Shown one piece after another: positions 62,853 through 64,000 of a stretch of 64,000 bases of DNA. Each line of letters starts with the position of its first letter. The first letter of the stretch is position 1. This stretch comes from an uncultured Desulfobacter sp. (GTDB lineage Bacteria > Desulfobacterota > Desulfobacteria > Desulfobacterales > Desulfobacteraceae): NCBI RefSeq assembly GCF_963665355.1, contig NZ_OY762229.1:1240001-1304000 (forward strand), read 5' to 3'. Position numbers and translations under genes: made by a program. Below the pieces are notes generated by a model. The model was not told the origin of the DNA, did not search any database, and was given only the letters and a program-made list of their open reading frames with translations.

Positions 62853-64000
62853 ATGAAAATATTTAATTACCCTTCACCGGAAGCGGAAAAAAGGGTTCAG
62901 GATACCATTGACAGAGGCTTGGGTTTTTCCAGGGAAGACCAGGAGAATGTCCAGGCATTTTTAGATGATGTTAAGAAAAGAGGTGATGACGCCCTTGTTG
63001 AATACACCAACAGGTTTGACTCCCCGGTTGTTACCGTGAATACCCTTAAGGTGACGGAACAGGAGTTTGAAGATGCCCTGGCACAGGTGACCCCGCAGTT
63101 TTTAAAAGCCCTTGACCGGGCCGTTGAACAGGTCTCCGCCTTTCACGGCCGCCAGCGGGAGAATTCCTGGATAGACACCCCAAGAAACGGGGTGATGGTG
63201 GGCCAGATGGTCCGGCCGGTATCAGCGGCAGGTATCTATGCCCCCGGGGCCAAAGGCGGTAAAACCCCCCTGGTCTCGTCTGTGCTCATGGGAGGGATTC
63301 CGGCCAAGGTGGCCGGGGTAAAATCAATCTCTTTGATGACCCCGCCCATGGCAGACGGAAAGATCAATCCCCATCTTCTTGCGGCAGCCCGGGCCGTGGG
63401 CATTGACTCGGTGTTCAAGGCCGGTTCTGCCTGGGCCATAGGCGCCTTGGCCTACGGAACTGCCCAGGTTCCCAAGGTTGATGTGATTGTAGGGCCGGGC
63501 AATATCTATGTGACCCTTGCCAAGAAAATTGTTTCCGGTATTGTGGGTATTGATATGATTGCAGGACCCAGCGAGATACTGATTATTGCTGATAAAACCG
63601 CAAACCCGGAATGCATTGCCGCAGACCTGCTCTCCCAGGCCGAACATGATATGCTGGCGTCTGCCGTGCTGGTGACCGATTCCCAGGAGCTTGCACAAAA
63701 GGTTTCTGCCGCAGTTGAACCCCAGCTCAATGCCCTGCCGCGCAAGGAGATTGCCGGACCGGCCATCAATAATTTCGGTTCCATTCTGGTGGTGCCGGAT
63801 ATTGACACGGCCATTGAACTTTCCAACCGCCTGGCCCCCGAGCATCTTGAACTCATCGTGGAATCCCCCTTTGATTATATCGACAGGATTCAAAATGCAG
63901 GAGCCCTTTTCCTGGGAGCTTATACCCCGGAGCCCATGGGGGACTATATCGCAGGCCCCAACCATGTACTGCCCACAGCAGGCACGGCCCGGTTTTCATC
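62853..64000 (+). CDS. hisD: Histidinol dehydrogenase (3' end cut by window)
   Basis: An open frame starts at ATG 62853 and runs to the right edge (about 382 codons of an expected ~430). It catalyses the last two steps of histidine synthesis, the NAD-dependent oxidation of histidinol to histidine. Signature segments are RPVSAAGIYAPGAKGGKTPL, VGPGNIYVTLAKK, GIDMIAGPSEILIIAD and LLSQAEHDMLASAVLV (zinc and active-site residues), and RLAPEHLELIV, PMGDYIAGPNHVLPTAGTAR. The window stops shortly after the last of these, so the C-terminus is missing. The ribosome site (GAGAG) is modest. It is transcribed divergently from DUF134, with the direct repeats between. Confidence 0.95.
   Translation, partial: MKIFNYPSPEAEKRVQDTIDRGLGFSREDQENVQAFLDDVKKRGDDALVEYTNRFDSPVVTVNTLKVTEQEFEDALAQVTPQFLKALDRAVEQVSAFHGRQRENSWIDTPRNGVMVGQMVRPVSAAGIYAPGAKGGKTPLVSSVLMGGIPAKVAGVKSISLMTPPMADGKINPHLLAAARAVGIDSVFKAGSAWAIGALAYGTAQVPKVDVIVGPGNIYVTLAKKIVSGIVGIDMIAGPSEILIIADKTANPECIAADLLSQAEHDMLASAVLVTDSQELAQKVSAAVEPQLNALPRKEIAGPAINNFGSILVVPDIDTAIELSNRLAPEHLELIVESPFDYIDRIQNAGALFLGAYTPEPMGDYIAGPNHVLPTAGTARFS

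Noticed and set aside
1-64000. tRNA, rRNA, CRISPR arrays, prophage
   Set aside because: Gaps were read for cloverleaf, rRNA and spaced direct-repeat patterns and for phage structural genes; none was seen.

Overview
The window looks like a chromosomal piece of a sulfate-reducing Desulfobacterota bacterium, probably Desulfobacteraceae-like. This is inferred from the gene set and recalled protein families, not from a marker gene. Supporting features are the PEP/pyruvate-binding protein paired with a phosphatase/YkgJ fusion, DUF169, DUF134, a DACNV-type diadenylate cyclase, a dockerin and a VPxPS sorting tail. Base composition is mixed: GC-rich housekeeping and envelope genes alternate with AT-rich islands (the hybrid kinase at 4165-7158, the recognition domains of HsdS, and about 39990-41600). 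Several genes appear to use TTG starts with good Shine-Dalgarno sites. No rRNA, tRNA, CRISPR array or prophage was seen.

Layout: 1-479 is a truncated DUF169 gene. 950-8495 is a signalling block: an EAL phosphodiesterase diverging from a soluble chemoreceptor (candidate sigma-54 promoter in front of the latter), a hybrid histidine kinase with a periplasmic solute-binding sensor, and a GGDEF cyclase. 8636-12208 holds a dikinase-like protein coupled to a phosphatase/Cys-cluster protein. 12337-17531 encodes two exported proteins (heparinase II/III-like, and transglutaminase-like with HEAT repeats). 17599-22475 holds an alpha/beta hydrolase, a small acidic protein, an exported LigE-type DNA ligase, a complete IS1182-family insertion sequence with a 7-bp target duplication, and a HAD phosphatase. 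22543-29872 is the alpha-2-macroglobulin/PBP1C pair. 30087-37397 is a complete type I restriction-modification locus (hsdM-hsdS-hsdR) followed by radC. 37419-39869 is an NMT1-type ABC importer.

39990-43262 contains a possible leader peptide, a dockerin protein, a sorting-tail protein, a HAD hydrolase and a YkgJ protein. It also contains two copies of an approximately 88-bp repeat, each in the same orientation upstream of a gene. 43270-47661 has glnE and a diadenylate cyclase-like gene. 48085-50211 is a secreted C25 (gingipain-like) peptidase. 50315-55304 is an overlapping operon of aldehyde dehydrogenase and two ABC exporter half-transporters forming a heterodimer with one degenerate ATP site. 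55591-60585 is a five-gene run of exported proteins and lipoproteins, two of them resembling flagellar FlgT_N domains and at least one resembling the CsgG/LpoB fold, followed by rtcB. This run is the best candidate here for an undescribed system. 61853-64000 has a DtxR-type regulator, a DUF134 regulator with a duplicated operator-like sequence upstream, and the start of hisD.

Themes: nucleotide second messengers (c-di-GMP turnover and possibly c-di-AMP), envelope biogenesis and protection, and DNA defence or processing (type I RM, RadC, LigE). Start codons were chosen mainly from Shine-Dalgarno placement, so several differ from the longest open frame.
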